64,000 bases of DNA from Saccharopolyspora aridisoli (GCF_004348445.1 NZ_SMKV01000028.1:1-64000); one strand, 5' to 3'. Numbered from the stretch's first letter, positions 38,310 through 47,646 are shown. The notes: a model not told the origin generated them from the sequence alone. Program-made: numbers and translations.

Positions 38310-38340
38310 GCCCGCGACGCTAGCCGATGAGCCGGACGGG

Positions 38341-38508
38341 TCATTCGGGCAGCGCCGCGCCGCCCGCGGCGGGGGTGAGCTGCGACACCTGCTCGATGGC
38401 CGGCTGCGTCGGCTCCTGCTGGGCGACGATGAATCCGCCGAGGACCAGTCCGGCCAGCGCCGAAGTCGTCACGGCAATGGCGCACCTTGTGTAGACGCGG
38501 ACGGACAC
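38341..38508 (-). CDS. Small membrane or secreted protein (55 residues)
   Basis: GTG 38508 to TGA 38341. The start is preceded by AAAGGAA at nine bases, a good ribosome-binding site. The product begins MSVRVYTRCAIAVTTSALAG, continues with a hydrophobic helix to LGGFIVAQQ, and ends in a polar Gln/Pro/Ala-rich tail (LTPAAGGAALPE). This fits a signal-anchored or secreted small protein. It lies 31 bp upstream of bcp on the same strand, so the two may share a transcript. Function unknown. Coding is inferred from the start context and the clean amphipathic layout. Confidence 0.55.
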   Translation of the reverse strand: MSVRVYTRCAIAVTTSALAGLVLGGFIVAQQEPTQPAIEQVSQLTPAAGGAALPE

Positions 38509-38685
38509 CGTCGAAATTCCTTTCGCAGAGCGGGAATCCGCAATTCGAGGCGGACATGGTGGTGATCGCCGGTATCGCGTGGATCGTTACCCGGGTCCCT
38601 CGAACGGGCTACCAGGTTGCGGGGGTGATGTGCCGCGCGTAGACGGGAGGGTGGCCCATTGGAGCGTGGTTCACGGAGGAAGCGC

Positions 38686-40419
38686 ATGCCGACCGTCGCC
38701 GAACAATTCATCGAAGTCCTCGTGCAGGCCGGTGTGAAGCGCATCTACGGGATCGTCGGAGACAGCCTCAACCCGGTGGTCGACGCGGTCCGCCGGACCG
38801 AGGGCATCGAGTGGGTGCACACCCGGCACGAGGAGGCGGCGGCGTTCGCCGCGGGTGCCGAAGCGCAGGTCACCGGCCGGCTCGCGGTGTGCGCGGGCAG
38901 CTGCGGTCCGGGCAACCTGCACCTGATCAACGGGCTCTACGACGCGCACCGCAGCAGCGCGCCGGTGCTGGCGCTGGCCTCGCACATCCCGTCTGCGCAG
39001 ATCGGCACCGGATTCTTCCAGGAGACGCATCCGGAGGAGCTGTTCAACGAGTGCAGCCACTTCTGCGAGATGCTCTCCCAGCCCGAGCAGATGCCGAGGC
39101 TGCTGCGCTCGGCGATCCAGACCGCGGTCGGTCGTCGCGGGGTGTCGGTGCTGGTGCTGCCTGGTGACGTGGCCGAGGAGTCGGCGGCCAAGCCGACCGG
39201 CCACGGGGTGGTCGACTCCGATCCGCCGACGCTGCTGCCCTCGGCCGAGCAGGTCGCGGCGCTGGCGGACAAGATCAACCGTGCCGAGCGGCCGATGATG
39301 TTCTGCGGAGCGGGCTCTCGCGGTGCGCACGCCGATGTGATGGAGCTCGCGGAGAAGATCAAGGCGCCGGTCGGGCACGCGCTGCGAGGCAAGGAGTGGA
39401 TCCAGTACGACAACCCCTACGACGTCGGCATGAGCGGGCTGCTGGGCTACGGCGCCTGCCACGAGGCGATGCACAAGGCCGACATGGTGCTGCTGATGGG
39501 CACCGACTTCCCGTACGACAACTTCCTGCCGCAGGCCAACACGGTGCAGGTCGACATCGAGCCGACGCACCTGGGCCGCCGCACGGTGCTGGACCTGGCG
39601 GTGCACGGGGACGTCGCCGAGACGATCCGCGCGGTGCTGCCGAAGGTCAGCGCCAAGACCGACCTCTCCTTCCTGGACCGGATGCTGCGCGAGCACGCCG
39701 GTCAGCTGGAGAAGGTCGTCGACGCCTACACCCGCAACGTCGAGTCGCAGGTGCCCATCCACCCCGAGTACGTCGCCGACGTGCTCGACGACCTCGCCGC
39801 CGACGACGCGGTCTTCACAGTGGATACCGGGATGTGCAACGTGTGGGCGGCCCGCTACATCACGCCCAACGGGCGTCGCCGGGTGCTCGGGTCCTTCGTG
39901 CACGGGTCGATGGCCAACGCGTTGCCGCAGGCCATCGGCGCGCAGCTGGCCGCGCCGGACCGCCAGGTGGTGTCGATGTCCGGAGACGGCGGCCTGGCGA
40001 TGCTGCTGGGCGACCTGCTGAGCCTGCGGACCCACCGGCTGCCGGTGAAGACCGTGGTGTTCAACAACTCGTCGTTGGGCATGGTGAAGCTGGAGATGCT
40101 GGTCGACGGGATGCCGGACTTCGGCACCGACCAGGAGGGCGTCGACTTCGCCGCGATCGCCCGCGCGGCCGGGATCAACTCGATCAGGGTGGAGAAGCCC
40201 GGTGAGGTCCGTGACGCGCTCGCCGATGCGCTGTCGCGACCGGGCCCGGCGCTGGTGGACGTGGTGACCGACGCGAACGCGCTCTCGCTGCCGCCGCACA
40301 TCACCGGCGATCAGGTCAAGGGATTCGCCCTCGCCGTCAGCCGAACGGTCCTGTCGGGAGGCGTGGGAAAGATGGTGCAGCTGGCCCGAAGCAACCTCCG
40401 CAACGTACCGAGGCCGTGA
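38686..40419 (+). CDS. poxB: Pyruvate dehydrogenase (quinone), PoxB-like ThDP enzyme
   Basis: A 577-residue thiamine-diphosphate enzyme. The N-terminal domain has the catalytic Glu in HTRHEEAAAFAAGAEA and the GSCGPGNLHLINGLYDA loop. The C-terminal PP domain has SMSGDGGLAMLLGDLLSL and FNNSSLGMVKLE, the ThDP motif. The GFFQETHPEELF region is typical of PoxB, which feeds electrons from pyruvate to quinone and makes acetate. ATG 38686 follows GGAGGA by six bases. Acetolactate synthase is less likely because the sequence lacks its usual FAD-region marks and has no small-subunit gene. Confidence 0.85.
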   Translation: MPTVAEQFIEVLVQAGVKRIYGIVGDSLNPVVDAVRRTEGIEWVHTRHEEAAAFAAGAEAQVTGRLAVCAGSCGPGNLHLINGLYDAHRSSAPVLALASHIPSAQIGTGFFQETHPEELFNECSHFCEMLSQPEQMPRLLRSAIQTAVGRRGVSVLVLPGDVAEESAAKPTGHGVVDSDPPTLLPSAEQVAALADKINRAERPMMFCGAGSRGAHADVMELAEKIKAPVGHALRGKEWIQYDNPYDVGMSGLLGYGACHEAMHKADMVLLMGTDFPYDNFLPQANTVQVDIEPTHLGRRTVLDLAVHGDVAETIRAVLPKVSAKTDLSFLDRMLREHAGQLEKVVDAYTRNVESQVPIHPEYVADVLDDLAADDAVFTVDTGMCNVWAARYITPNGRRRVLGSFVHGSMANALPQAIGAQLAAPDRQVVSMSGDGGLAMLLGDLLSLRTHRLPVKTVVFNNSSLGMVKLEMLVDGMPDFGTDQEGVDFAAIARAAGINSIRVEKPGEVRDALADALSRPGPALVDVVTDANALSLPPHITGDQVKGFALAVSRTVLSGGVGKMVQLARSNLRNVPRP

Positions 40420-40443
40420 CCGACGAAGCGCTCATCCCGGGAT

Positions 40444-40524
40444 CTGCGAGCGGCGCAGCCGCGAGCCGTGAGAACCACCCTCGCTACCCGCGCTGACGAG
40501 CAAGAAGACCGCGGATGTCCGCGG
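40444..40524. repeat. Fragment of dispersed repeat plus palindrome
   Basis: GCGAGCGGCGCAGCCGCGAG (~40446) is the same palindromic block that opens the copies at 8.3 and 23.2 kb, followed by GAGAACCACCCTCGCTACCC. CCGCGGA-TG-TCCGCGG (40509-40524) is a tight hairpin that could end transcription from both sides. Confidence 0.45.
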
Positions 40525-40530
40525 ACTGCC

Positions 40531-40653
40531 TCAGTCGCGGTTGCGGCGGGGGGTGAGGCGTCCCGCTCGCAGCCAGAGGAGCAGCCCCATCCCGAAGAAC
40601 ACGGCCCAGACCAGCACGGACACGACCATCAGCAGATACACCTGGAATGTCAC
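40531..40653 (-). CDS. 40-residue single-span membrane protein
   Basis: GTG 40653 to TGA 40531 gives MTFQVYLLMVVSVLVWAVFF, then a continuing hydrophobic run GMGLLLWLRAG and a strongly basic tail (RLTPRRNRD). This is a clean inside-positive single transmembrane helix. The GAGG before the GTG is too close to be ideal; an internal GTG or ATG is possible. It lies between poxB (convergent) and the XRE regulator (divergent). Too short for usual gene callers; function unknown. Confidence 0.45.
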   Translation of the reverse strand: MTFQVYLLMVVSVLVWAVFFGMGLLLWLRAGRLTPRRNRD

Positions 40654-40787
40654 CCCTCATGACGCGGCGGTCCTGCCCTCCGCTCGGACCGCCACGCCAA
40701 GCATCCCGCCGCAGAAGCTTCCCGTGAAGATGTCGTACGGGTGATCAGGATGTGACTCGTTGTGGTGGGCCGGGCAGGATGGGGGCC

Positions 40788-41636
40788 ATGACAGTCAGCC
40801 CCACGGTTCGCCGCCGCAGGCTGGCCGCCGAACTGCGCAGACTGCGCGCGCATTCGGAGGTCACCCAGCAGCAGGCGGCCAGCCACCTCGGTTGCACGCA
40901 GGCGAAGATCGGCCGGTTCGAGACCGCGAAGAGATCTCCGTCGGTCGGCGACGTCTCCGCGTTGCTGGACTTCTACGGGGTGAACAACGCGGAGCGCGAG
41001 CAGTTGATCAACCTCGCGCGCGACGCCCGCAAGCGAGGCTGGTGGCACTCCTACAGCGACGTGCTGCCCGAGTGGTACGAGACCTACGTGGGTCTTGAGG
41101 CGGAGGCGTCCAGCATTCACACCTACGAATCCGAAGCGATCCCCGGGTTGCTGCAGACGCGTGAATATGCCTACGCCATCACCAAATCCACGCTCATCCG
41201 CGCGCACGACGCGGAGATCGGCCGTCGCGTCGACCTGCGGATCCAGCGGCAGGGGCGGGTCACCGGCGACAACCCGCTGGAGCTCTGGGCGGTGGTCGGC
41301 GAGGCCGCGCTGCGCCGTCCCGTCGGCGGTGACGGCGTGCTGCGCAGGCAGCTGGAGCACATCCTCAAGCTCGGTCAGCTGCCGAACGTGACGTTGCAGG
41401 TGATGCCGTTGGACGCCGGAGCGCATCCGGCGCAGGCAGGTCCGTTCGTGATCCTGCGCTACTCCAACCACATTGACCCGGACGTGGTGTACCTGGAGAC
41501 CCATGTGGGTGGGCTGTACTTGGAGCGTGAGATCGAGCTGACGAACTACGCCACGATGATGGACCATCTGAAAGCGCATGCGGTAGACCCGGGAGGTTCG
41601 ATCGATTTCATCCACCAACGCATAGGAGAGCTCTAG
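40788..41636 (+). CDS. XRE-family regulator with DUF5753 domain
   Basis: A 282-residue DNA-binding protein. The helix-turn-helix is at ~11-66 (RRRRLAAELRRLRAHSEVTQ, QAASHLGCTQAKIGRFETAK). The DUF5753 sensory/regulatory domain fills the rest, from the WYETYVGLEAEASSIHTYES motif through IPGLLQTREYA to YLETHVGGLYLE. It abuts a DUF397 gene with no gap. Such pairs (WhiJ/BldB-associated in Streptomyces) often control development or antibiotic production. ATG 40788. Confidence 0.9.
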   Translation: MTVSPTVRRRRLAAELRRLRAHSEVTQQQAASHLGCTQAKIGRFETAKRSPSVGDVSALLDFYGVNNAEREQLINLARDARKRGWWHSYSDVLPEWYETYVGLEAEASSIHTYESEAIPGLLQTREYAYAITKSTLIRAHDAEIGRRVDLRIQRQGRVTGDNPLELWAVVGEAALRRPVGGDGVLRRQLEHILKLGQLPNVTLQVMPLDAGAHPAQAGPFVILRYSNHIDPDVVYLETHVGGLYLEREIELTNYATMMDHLKAHAVDPGGSIDFIHQRIGEL

Positions 41637-41831
41637 ATGGCAGAAATATCCGGCTGGCGCACCAGTTCCCGCTCGCAGGGGCAGGGCCAGTGCGTCGAGG
41701 TCGGCTTCGGGTCCGATCACGTGGGTGTGCGGGACACCAAGAACCGGGGGGCGGGGCGCATCGAGTTCGCTTCGCAGTTGTGGCAGGAGTTCGTCGGCGG
41801 CCTCAAGAGCGGCCGGTTCGACCTGGACTGA
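41637..41831 (+). CDS. DUF397 small partner protein
   Basis: A 64-residue protein with the DUF397 signature: an opening GWRTSSRSQGQGQCVEVGF, VGVRDTKNR and a C-terminal WQEFVGGLKSGRFD. The ATG follows the regulator's stop directly. In Streptomyces, DUF397 proteins work with, or antagonise, the adjacent XRE regulator. A terminator follows at 7 bp. Confidence 0.9.
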   Translation: MAEISGWRTSSRSQGQGQCVEVGFGSDHVGVRDTKNRGAGRIEFASQLWQEFVGGLKSGRFDLD

Positions 41832-41837
41832 ACCAGA

Positions 41838-41868
41838 GGGGAGCGCGCTAATTCGGGGGGCGCTCCCC
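41838..41868. terminator. Bidirectional terminator between DUF397 and bPH2 genes
   Basis: GGGGAGCGC (41838-41846) pairs with GCGCTCCCC (41860-41868). The hairpin overlaps the stop codon of the minus-strand bPH2 gene and follows the DUF397 stop by six bases, so it serves both converging transcripts. Confidence 0.7.
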
Positions 41869-43365
41869 GCCGGAGCCCGGAACCTGTTCTGCCGCAATCC
41901 GTTCCAGGAACGGCGTGAGCAGGCCCGGGACGGCTTCGTCGGCCAGCGCCAGGCCTTCGCCGGTGCGGACGTCGTAGATCCGGTAGAGGCTCGACCCGGC
42001 CGCCGTGGTCGCACCGACGGTCATCAGGTCCGAGCGGCGTTGGAACACCGTGCGGGAGATCCGCCAGCCGATGATGTTCTCGCGTTGCAGCGCGACGGTG
42101 CGGCGAACCGCGCTTCCGTTGCGCGCCACCAAGTACCGCTCGTCCATCGCGTGCCCGAGGGCGCGGTGCGCGTCGAGGGCGAAGCCCAGGCCCGCCAGCA
42201 GCGCCAGCACCACGAGGGCGATGGCGAAGGTGGCCGGGACCCAGCCCGGCACCGCCGGGACCGCCACCACGACCGCGACCGCCAGGGCGCTGAGCAGCGC
42301 CCAGCCGATCCGGCGCCGCAGCGCGGCGCTCGGGTGCGACGTGAGGGCGATGTCGAAGGGCTGATCGCGCAGCACCGCCGCCGCGACCCGCCAGGCCTCC
42401 GGACGGGGAGCGGGCGGCAGCAGGACCTTGCTGTCCGGCTGCTTGTTGTTCTGCTCCTGCTGCTGCAGGCCGGTCGCCACTGCCGCCAGCTTGGCGCCGC
42501 CGGCCAGCCGCAGCGGCAGCGGTTCGCACAGTTCGACGCCGCGCAGCCTGCGCTCCTCCAGCGACAGCGACCTGGTGGTCAGCAGGCCGCGCTTGACCCG
42601 GAGGGCACCCGGTTCGCGGGTGAGCTGGAAACCCCACCACATCTCCAGCGACAGCAGGAACGCCCCGATCACCCCGACGACCAGTGCGATGGCGGCCACC
42701 ACGAGCACGAACGCCACGACGCCCAGCGATGTGGCGGCGTCGCCGAGCGCGTCGAAAGCGCCCCACTTGCGCAGCAGCTGGTCGAAGGAGCCGACCGCCG
42801 ATCCGATGGCGCCCCAGACCACCAGCATCAGCGACACGGTCAGCGCCGAGTAGCCGAGCCACTTCGGCTCGAGCCGCGACAGCACGCCCTCGTCCGGCGA
42901 TCCCTCCACAGTGGACCCGCCGAGGGCCATGTCGCGGCGCAGCGCCTCGGCCGCCGAGCGCCTGATCGACTGCAACCGGATGGTGGCCTCGGTGCCCTGC
43001 GCGCCGGTGCTGATCTTCACCGTGGTGAGGGCGAACAGCCGCTCGTGCGGCGCCGCGGTCAGGTCCACGGTGCGGATGCGGTCGCGCGCGAGGGACCGGT
43101 GGTTGCGGAACAGGCCGCCGAGCCGCTGCTCGAAGCGCTCCTCGGTGATCCGGTACCGGTAGAACACCCACTGGTAGGTGGCGGCGCCCGCGACGAGGAG
43201 CACGGTCCCCGTGCCGATCAGGAACGTGATGAGCACCGGCGTGGTGCCGGCACCCGCGACGACCATGACCAGCAGCGTCGCCAGCGCGGGGGCGGCCACG
43301 ACGGCACCCGCCGACGGGATCGATCTGGCATCCAGCCGGTGCCACTGCCCGTCGACGGCGCTCAC
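41848..43365 (-). CDS. Membrane protein with tandem bacterial PH-like (bPH2, DUF304) domains
   Basis: A 505-residue YdbT-type protein. Three bPH2-like segments alternate with transmembrane hairpins. Typical marks are the post-helix YRYRITEERFEQRLGGLFRN with RDRIRTVDLTAAP, then GALRVKRGLLTTRSLSLEERR, and finally ERYLVARNGSAVRRTVALQR with ENIIGWRISRTVFQRRSDL. GTG 43365 overlaps the upstream partner by GTGA. In Bacillus the ydbST pair gives resistance to certain bacteriocins; the role here is unknown. Confidence 0.85.
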   Translation of the reverse strand: MSAVDGQWHRLDARSIPSAGAVVAAPALATLLVMVVAGAGTTPVLITFLIGTGTVLLVAGAATYQWVFYRYRITEERFEQRLGGLFRNHRSLARDRIRTVDLTAAPHERLFALTTVKISTGAQGTEATIRLQSIRRSAAEALRRDMALGGSTVEGSPDEGVLSRLEPKWLGYSALTVSLMLVVWGAIGSAVGSFDQLLRKWGAFDALGDAATSLGVVAFVLVVAAIALVVGVIGAFLLSLEMWWGFQLTREPGALRVKRGLLTTRSLSLEERRLRGVELCEPLPLRLAGGAKLAAVATGLQQQEQNNKQPDSKVLLPPAPRPEAWRVAAAVLRDQPFDIALTSHPSAALRRRIGWALLSALAVAVVVAVPAVPGWVPATFAIALVVLALLAGLGFALDAHRALGHAMDERYLVARNGSAVRRTVALQRENIIGWRISRTVFQRRSDLMTVGATTAAGSSLYRIYDVRTGEGLALADEAVPGLLTPFLERIAAEQVPGSGGERPPN

Positions 43366-43859
43366 GTCGCGTCTCCCGGCGTCGCCTGGGTCGCGGTGGT
43401 GAGCTGCTCTACGACGGCCGCCGCCTGCTCGCGGTCCATGCCGTCGATGTTCAGCGGTCCGGCCGCCGACGCGGTGGTGACGGTCACGCTGGAGAGGTCG
43501 AACAGCTGCTGGAGCGGTCCGCGCACGGTGTCGACGGTCTGGATCCGCGACATCGGCGCGATGCGCCACTCCTGCCGCAGCCAGCCCGCCGAGGTGTAGA
43601 CGGCGTCGTCGGTGATCTCCCAGCGGTGCACCCGGTAGCGCCACTGCGGCATGACCGCGGTGTAGACCGCACCGAGCACGGCGATCAGCACCGCGGGCAG
43701 CAGCAGCCAGAAGCGGGCGGGTGCGATGAGGATCCCCAGCACCACGAGCACGATCAACGGCGGCAGCACCAGCGCGAGGGCCTGCGTCGTCCACCAGGCG
43801 ATCGCCCGGCGTTCCACCCGGTTGCGGGGCGGGCGGAGCCGCAGTCCGTCTTCAGGCAT
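43362..43859 (-). CDS. Membrane protein with one bPH2 domain (YdbS-like)
   Basis: A 165-residue partner with two transmembrane helices (~22-42 and ~46-68), then a bPH2 domain that opens with WRYRVHRWEITDDAVYTSAG and includes SRIQTVDTVRGPLQQLFDLS. ATG 43859 gives MPEDGLRLRPPRN; the longer frame enters a repeat. Operon with the larger bPH2 protein. Confidence 0.85.
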   Translation of the reverse strand: MPEDGLRLRPPRNRVERRAIAWWTTQALALVLPPLIVLVVLGILIAPARFWLLLPAVLIAVLGAVYTAVMPQWRYRVHRWEITDDAVYTSAGWLRQEWRIAPMSRIQTVDTVRGPLQQLFDLSSVTVTTASAAGPLNIDGMDREQAAAVVEQLTTATQATPGDAT

Positions 43860-43967
43860 CGTCGAGGCCCCTTCCGTGGGCTGTCCCCCGAATTGTGGCG
43901 ATCTTCCCGCAATCGCGTGTGGGTTGGGGGCTTGTTCGAGAGGTCGCTCCGCTCGGGTGTTGTGGGT

Positions 43968-44042
43968 GGCGGAACCCGACCGGTTCCGTGGGCTCCCCTC
44001 CTGATGTGTTCCGCGCACCGGAACAGCGGCTCCGCCGCATCC
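43968..44042 (-). repeat. Dispersed intergenic repeat, short inverted copy
   Basis: GGCGGAACCCGACCGGTTCC (~43971), GTGGGCTCC and the palindrome AGCGGCTCCGCCGC (~44026) occur in the same order as at 12.3 kb, with the middle deleted. It fills the gap between the GT39 gene and the bPH2 operon. Confidence 0.5.
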
Positions 44043-45539
44043 CTAGAGAGATCTCAGCGCGGGCCAGATCGTCGACCAGGGCTGGGTCTTGCCGGTGGCG
44101 ATCCAGCCCTTGAGACCCTCGCCGGGCGTCGCGGGCCGGATGTCGGTGAAGTACGGCCGGAGCTCCTCGGCGTCGCGTCCGTAGTAGACGATCGTGTCGA
44201 TCTCGTCGGACGGTGCGTCGAAGTAGCCGTAGCCCCGGTGCGGGCTGAACACCTCGGGCAGCGGGTGGTGCTCGCTGCCGACGTCGAGCATCGCGGCGGA
44301 GACGTAGCTCTCGCCGATCACCGCCGTGCGGGTGCGCTGCTCGGCGGGCAGCGACAGGTAGGCGCCGGAGACGTCCTGGGCGATCCTGTCGCTGACCCGG
44401 TCGCTGTCGATCCGGGTGATCGCGGCAGAGAACTCCCGGTTGATCGACCCGCCGGCGTAGATCAGCATTCCGGCCGTGACCAGCGAGATCGCGTAGACGG
44501 GCCAAGCCGCCCACCCCCAGCCGGGCGGCTTGGCCTCCCTGCGCCGCTGCAGGCCCACCGTCGCCGCCGCGATCGGCAGGCCGTACATGCCGATCAGGTA
44601 GTACGGCCGACCGGCGGTGACGACGAAGAAGACCCACAGCAGGATCGCGGTGACCGCGAGCATCCGGTACGGGCGCAGCCACGACCTGCTCAGCAGCAAC
44701 CACAGCCCGGCCAGCACCAGCGCGGTCCCGAGCACCCCGGCGTAGACGACGAGCTGCACGGCGGTCCCGCCGCGACCACCGGAGAGCATCGGGGACTCCT
44801 GCGCGACGATCGACGACATCGCCAGCTGCGGCCACCCGTTCAGCGCCTGCCAGATCAGCGCCGGCGAACCGATCAGCAGCGCGATCCCGGCGCCCGCCCA
44901 CAGCATGGGCCGGGTCAGCACGGCTCGGGGGCCCACCGCCAGGGCGCTGATCAGCAGTGCCGCGCAGAGGATCACGACCTGGAACTTCAACTGCAGGTTG
45001 ATGCCCAGCAGCGCCCCGAACACCAGCAGCAGCCGGTCGTCGGCGACGCCCTGCGCGTGCTGCCGGAGCCAGCGCACCAGCGGTAGCAGCAGCGCGGTCC
45101 ACAGCAGCGGCTCGAAGGTGTAGGGCGCCAGCCAGTGCCCGATCAGGTTGCTCCACAACCCGGTTGCGCCGGCGAACGCCGCGATGGTCTGCGCGCGGCG
45201 GTCGGCTCCCAGCTCGCGGGCCAGCAGCGCGATCAGCACCACCGCACCGCCGGTGGCGAGCGCGGCAGGCAGCCGGAGCACGAACATCGAATCCGGCGCG
45301 ATGAAGTCCATCGCGGCGGCGATCACCGGCGTCAGCGGCGGCTGGTCGACGTATCCCCAGTTCGGGTGGTACTTCCCGGCCGCGAGCATGTAGACCTCGT
45401 CGATCCAGTAGTCCCCGAAGGCGCCCGCGATGGCGTGCGCCAGGGTGAGGACGCCGGCGATGCCGAGCACCGGCCACTTCGCCAGCGGGTGCAGCGTTCG
45501 CTGCGTTCGGCGCCGGGTGCCCGGTTCGTCGATGAGCAT
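44043..45539 (-). CDS. Glycosyltransferase family 39-like membrane protein
   Basis: A 498-residue protein with about ten hydrophobic helices and a C-terminal extracytoplasmic domain of ~120 residues. The first external loop has GDYWIDEVYMLAAGKYHPNW with GYVDQPPLTP, the acidic motif expected for PMT/ArnT-type transferases that use polyprenyl-phosphate sugars. ATG 45539 follows GGGGGAT. Acceptor and sugar are unknown. Standalone gene, divergent from the NarL-type kinase. Confidence 0.82.
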   Translation of the reverse strand: MLIDEPGTRRRTQRTLHPLAKWPVLGIAGVLTLAHAIAGAFGDYWIDEVYMLAAGKYHPNWGYVDQPPLTPVIAAAMDFIAPDSMFVLRLPAALATGGAVVLIALLARELGADRRAQTIAAFAGATGLWSNLIGHWLAPYTFEPLLWTALLLPLVRWLRQHAQGVADDRLLLVFGALLGINLQLKFQVVILCAALLISALAVGPRAVLTRPMLWAGAGIALLIGSPALIWQALNGWPQLAMSSIVAQESPMLSGGRGGTAVQLVVYAGVLGTALVLAGLWLLLSRSWLRPYRMLAVTAILLWVFFVVTAGRPYYLIGMYGLPIAAATVGLQRRREAKPPGWGWAAWPVYAISLVTAGMLIYAGGSINREFSAAITRIDSDRVSDRIAQDVSGAYLSLPAEQRTRTAVIGESYVSAAMLDVGSEHHPLPEVFSPHRGYGYFDAPSDEIDTIVYYGRDAEELRPYFTDIRPATPGEGLKGWIATGKTQPWSTIWPALRSL

Positions 45540-45731
45540 GGATCCCCCCAGGAACTTCGGGTGTGCCACCAGTCAACCCGGATCGTGCTCTGATCAACAC
45601 CGCGATTGGTCGCGTGCTCCGGAGACGAAGGTTGCGTCCGCTCGCGCCCGGTGCAACTTTCGTCTAGACCTGGGCGAGGTGCGGTGGGGTTCGGCTTCGC
45701 AACCGAGCGCGGCGGCCCTAACGTGGGCCTG

Positions 45732-46994
45732 GTGCAACGACCGCTCTGGCGGCTTCTTTGGAACACCCCGCGAGAGGCCGTTTTCGACATCTGCCTGGTC
45801 ATCGCGCTGCTCGTGTTCCCGCGAGTGGTCGCGGGCTACTACCCAACCGACGCGCTGCCGGGCACCTACGACTGGATCGGCGGGCTGTGGTTCAGCCACG
45901 TCGCCAACGACCTGCTGTGCCTGGGGCTGCTCGTGCGCCGCCGCTACCCGAGGTTGCTGCTGTGGGTCGTCGCCCTGCTCTCGGTCGCGCAGGCGCTGCT
46001 GATCCAGTTCGGCCCCGGCCCGTTGTTGCAGATCAACGTCTCGACGGACCCCTGGGTCCCCGGTGCCACGCCGTGGGTGCTCTACGCGGTGATCGTCCAC
46101 GGGCGCGGCCACCGGTACCTCACCTGGGCGTTGATCGCCGTGGTGACCGCGATCAGCCTGCGGCTGGGCAACGCGCCTCACCCCGACGTGGTGATCACCG
46201 GTGCGGCCTGGACGATCTTCCCGGTCGTGCTCGGGCTCTACGCCGCGGAGCGCGGCAGGCTCGCCGACGCGCTGCGGGAACGCGCCGAGCGCGCCGAGCA
46301 CGAACGCGAACTGCTCGCCGAGCAGGCCCGCGCCGACGAGCGCGCCCGGCTGGCCGTGGAGATGCACGACGTGGTCACCCACCGCGTCAACCTGATGGTG
46401 CTGCAGGCCGGTGCGCTCGGTGTGGCCAGCGACGACCCGGCGGTGCACAGCGCCGCCGAGGACCTGCGCGCCAGCGGCGGCGAAGCGCTCGCCGAACTGC
46501 GCGACCTGGTCGGCGTGCTGCGCCGCAGCGACGACGAGCGCGGCGTTCCCAGCGTGGAGACGGCCGGCGCGGACACCCCCAGCGACGTGCCGGACTTCCG
46601 CGAGCTCATCGGTCAGTCCGAGTCCGTGGGCATGTCCGTGCAGTTCACGGCGGAGGGAAACCCCGGGCCGGTCACCCCGGCCGTCGGCAGGACCGCCTAC
46701 CGCGTGGTGCAGGAAGGGCTGACCAACGCCCACAAGCACGCGCCCGGCGCCGACGTGCACGTCCGGGTGCTCTACAGCGACGACCGGGTGCGCGTGAGCG
46801 TCCGCAACACCGCGCCCACCGGCCCCGCGCCCGACCTCGCCCACAGCGGAGGGGGAGTGGGGCTGCTCGGGTTGCAGCAGCGAGTCGAGCTCGTCGGCGG
46901 GACGTTCCGCTCGGGCGCCACCGACGGCGACGGATTCGAGGTGGAGGCCATACTGCCCGGGTACGTGCCCACCGAGGAGACCGCCGATGCCTGA
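45732..46994 (+). CDS. NarL-type sensor histidine kinase
   Basis: A 420-residue kinase with five or six N-terminal membrane helices (~15-175) and a HisKA_3 domain. His212 lies in LAVEMHDVVTHRVNLM after a coiled stretch, and the GVGLLGLQQRVELVGG motif is the ATPase G-box. GTG 45732. It overlaps the response regulator by eight bases. Without a periplasmic domain, the signal is probably sensed in the membrane or inside the cell. Confidence 0.92.
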   Translation: MQRPLWRLLWNTPREAVFDICLVIALLVFPRVVAGYYPTDALPGTYDWIGGLWFSHVANDLLCLGLLVRRRYPRLLLWVVALLSVAQALLIQFGPGPLLQINVSTDPWVPGATPWVLYAVIVHGRGHRYLTWALIAVVTAISLRLGNAPHPDVVITGAAWTIFPVVLGLYAAERGRLADALRERAERAEHERELLAEQARADERARLAVEMHDVVTHRVNLMVLQAGALGVASDDPAVHSAAEDLRASGGEALAELRDLVGVLRRSDDERGVPSVETAGADTPSDVPDFRELIGQSESVGMSVQFTAEGNPGPVTPAVGRTAYRVVQEGLTNAHKHAPGADVHVRVLYSDDRVRVSVRNTAPTGPAPDLAHSGGGVGLLGLQQRVELVGGTFRSGATDGDGFEVEAILPGYVPTEETADA

Positions 46995-47646
46995 GACGAT
47001 CCGGGTGCTCGTCGTCGACGACGAACCGATGGTCTGCGCGCACCTGCGCACGATCCTCGGCTCGGTGCCCGACATCGAGGTCGTCGACGAGGCGCAGGAC
47101 GGTGCCGCCGCCGTGGAAGCCGTCGTGCGGCACCGGCCCGACGTCGTGCTGATGGACCTGCGGATGCCCGGGGTCGACGGGCTCACCGCCACCGAGCGGA
47201 TCTGCACCATGCCCGACGCTCCCGCCGTGGTCGCGCTGACCACCTTCGACGCCGACAAGTACGTGCTGCGCGCGCTGCGAGCCGGGGCCGTCGGGTTCCT
47301 GGTCAAGTCCACGCCGCCGCAGGACCTCATCGGGCTTGTGCGGGTCGCCGCGGACGGGCACACGGTCCTCTCGGAGGAGGCGAAGCGGCGCCTGCTGGCG
47401 GCCACCGGCGGAGAGCAGAGCGCTCGGGAACGCGCGGTCGGGCTGACCCGCGAGCTCACCGAGCGGGAGATCGAGGTGCTCACCTGCCTCGGTCGCGGCA
47501 TGTCCAACGCGCAGATCGCCGCGCGGCTGCACCTCTCGGAGGCGACCGTGAAGAGCTACGTGTCGCGCATGCTGGTCAAGCTCGACTGCGAGAACCGCTT
47601 GCAGGCCGGGCTGCTCGCCTACGACGCGGGCCTCGTTCCCCGGTGA
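46987..47646 (+). CDS. NarL/LuxR-type response regulator
   Basis: A 219-residue regulator. The receiver has Asp57 in VVLMDLRMPG and Lys in VGFLVKSTPP. The LuxR-type HTH is ELTEREIEVLTCLGRGMSNA, then QIAARLHLSEATVKSYVSRM. Cotranscribed with the kinase above. Confidence 0.94.
   Translation: MPETIRVLVVDDEPMVCAHLRTILGSVPDIEVVDEAQDGAAAVEAVVRHRPDVVLMDLRMPGVDGLTATERICTMPDAPAVVALTTFDADKYVLRALRAGAVGFLVKSTPPQDLIGLVRVAADGHTVLSEEAKRRLLAATGGEQSARERAVGLTRELTEREIEVLTCLGRGMSNAQIAARLHLSEATVKSYVSRMLVKLDCENRLQAGLLAYDAGLVPR

Noticed and set aside
41717-43345. Long minus-strand frame rich in Arg, Ala and Gly
   Set aside because: It overlaps the bPH2 gene in another frame and shows typical GC-shadow composition.
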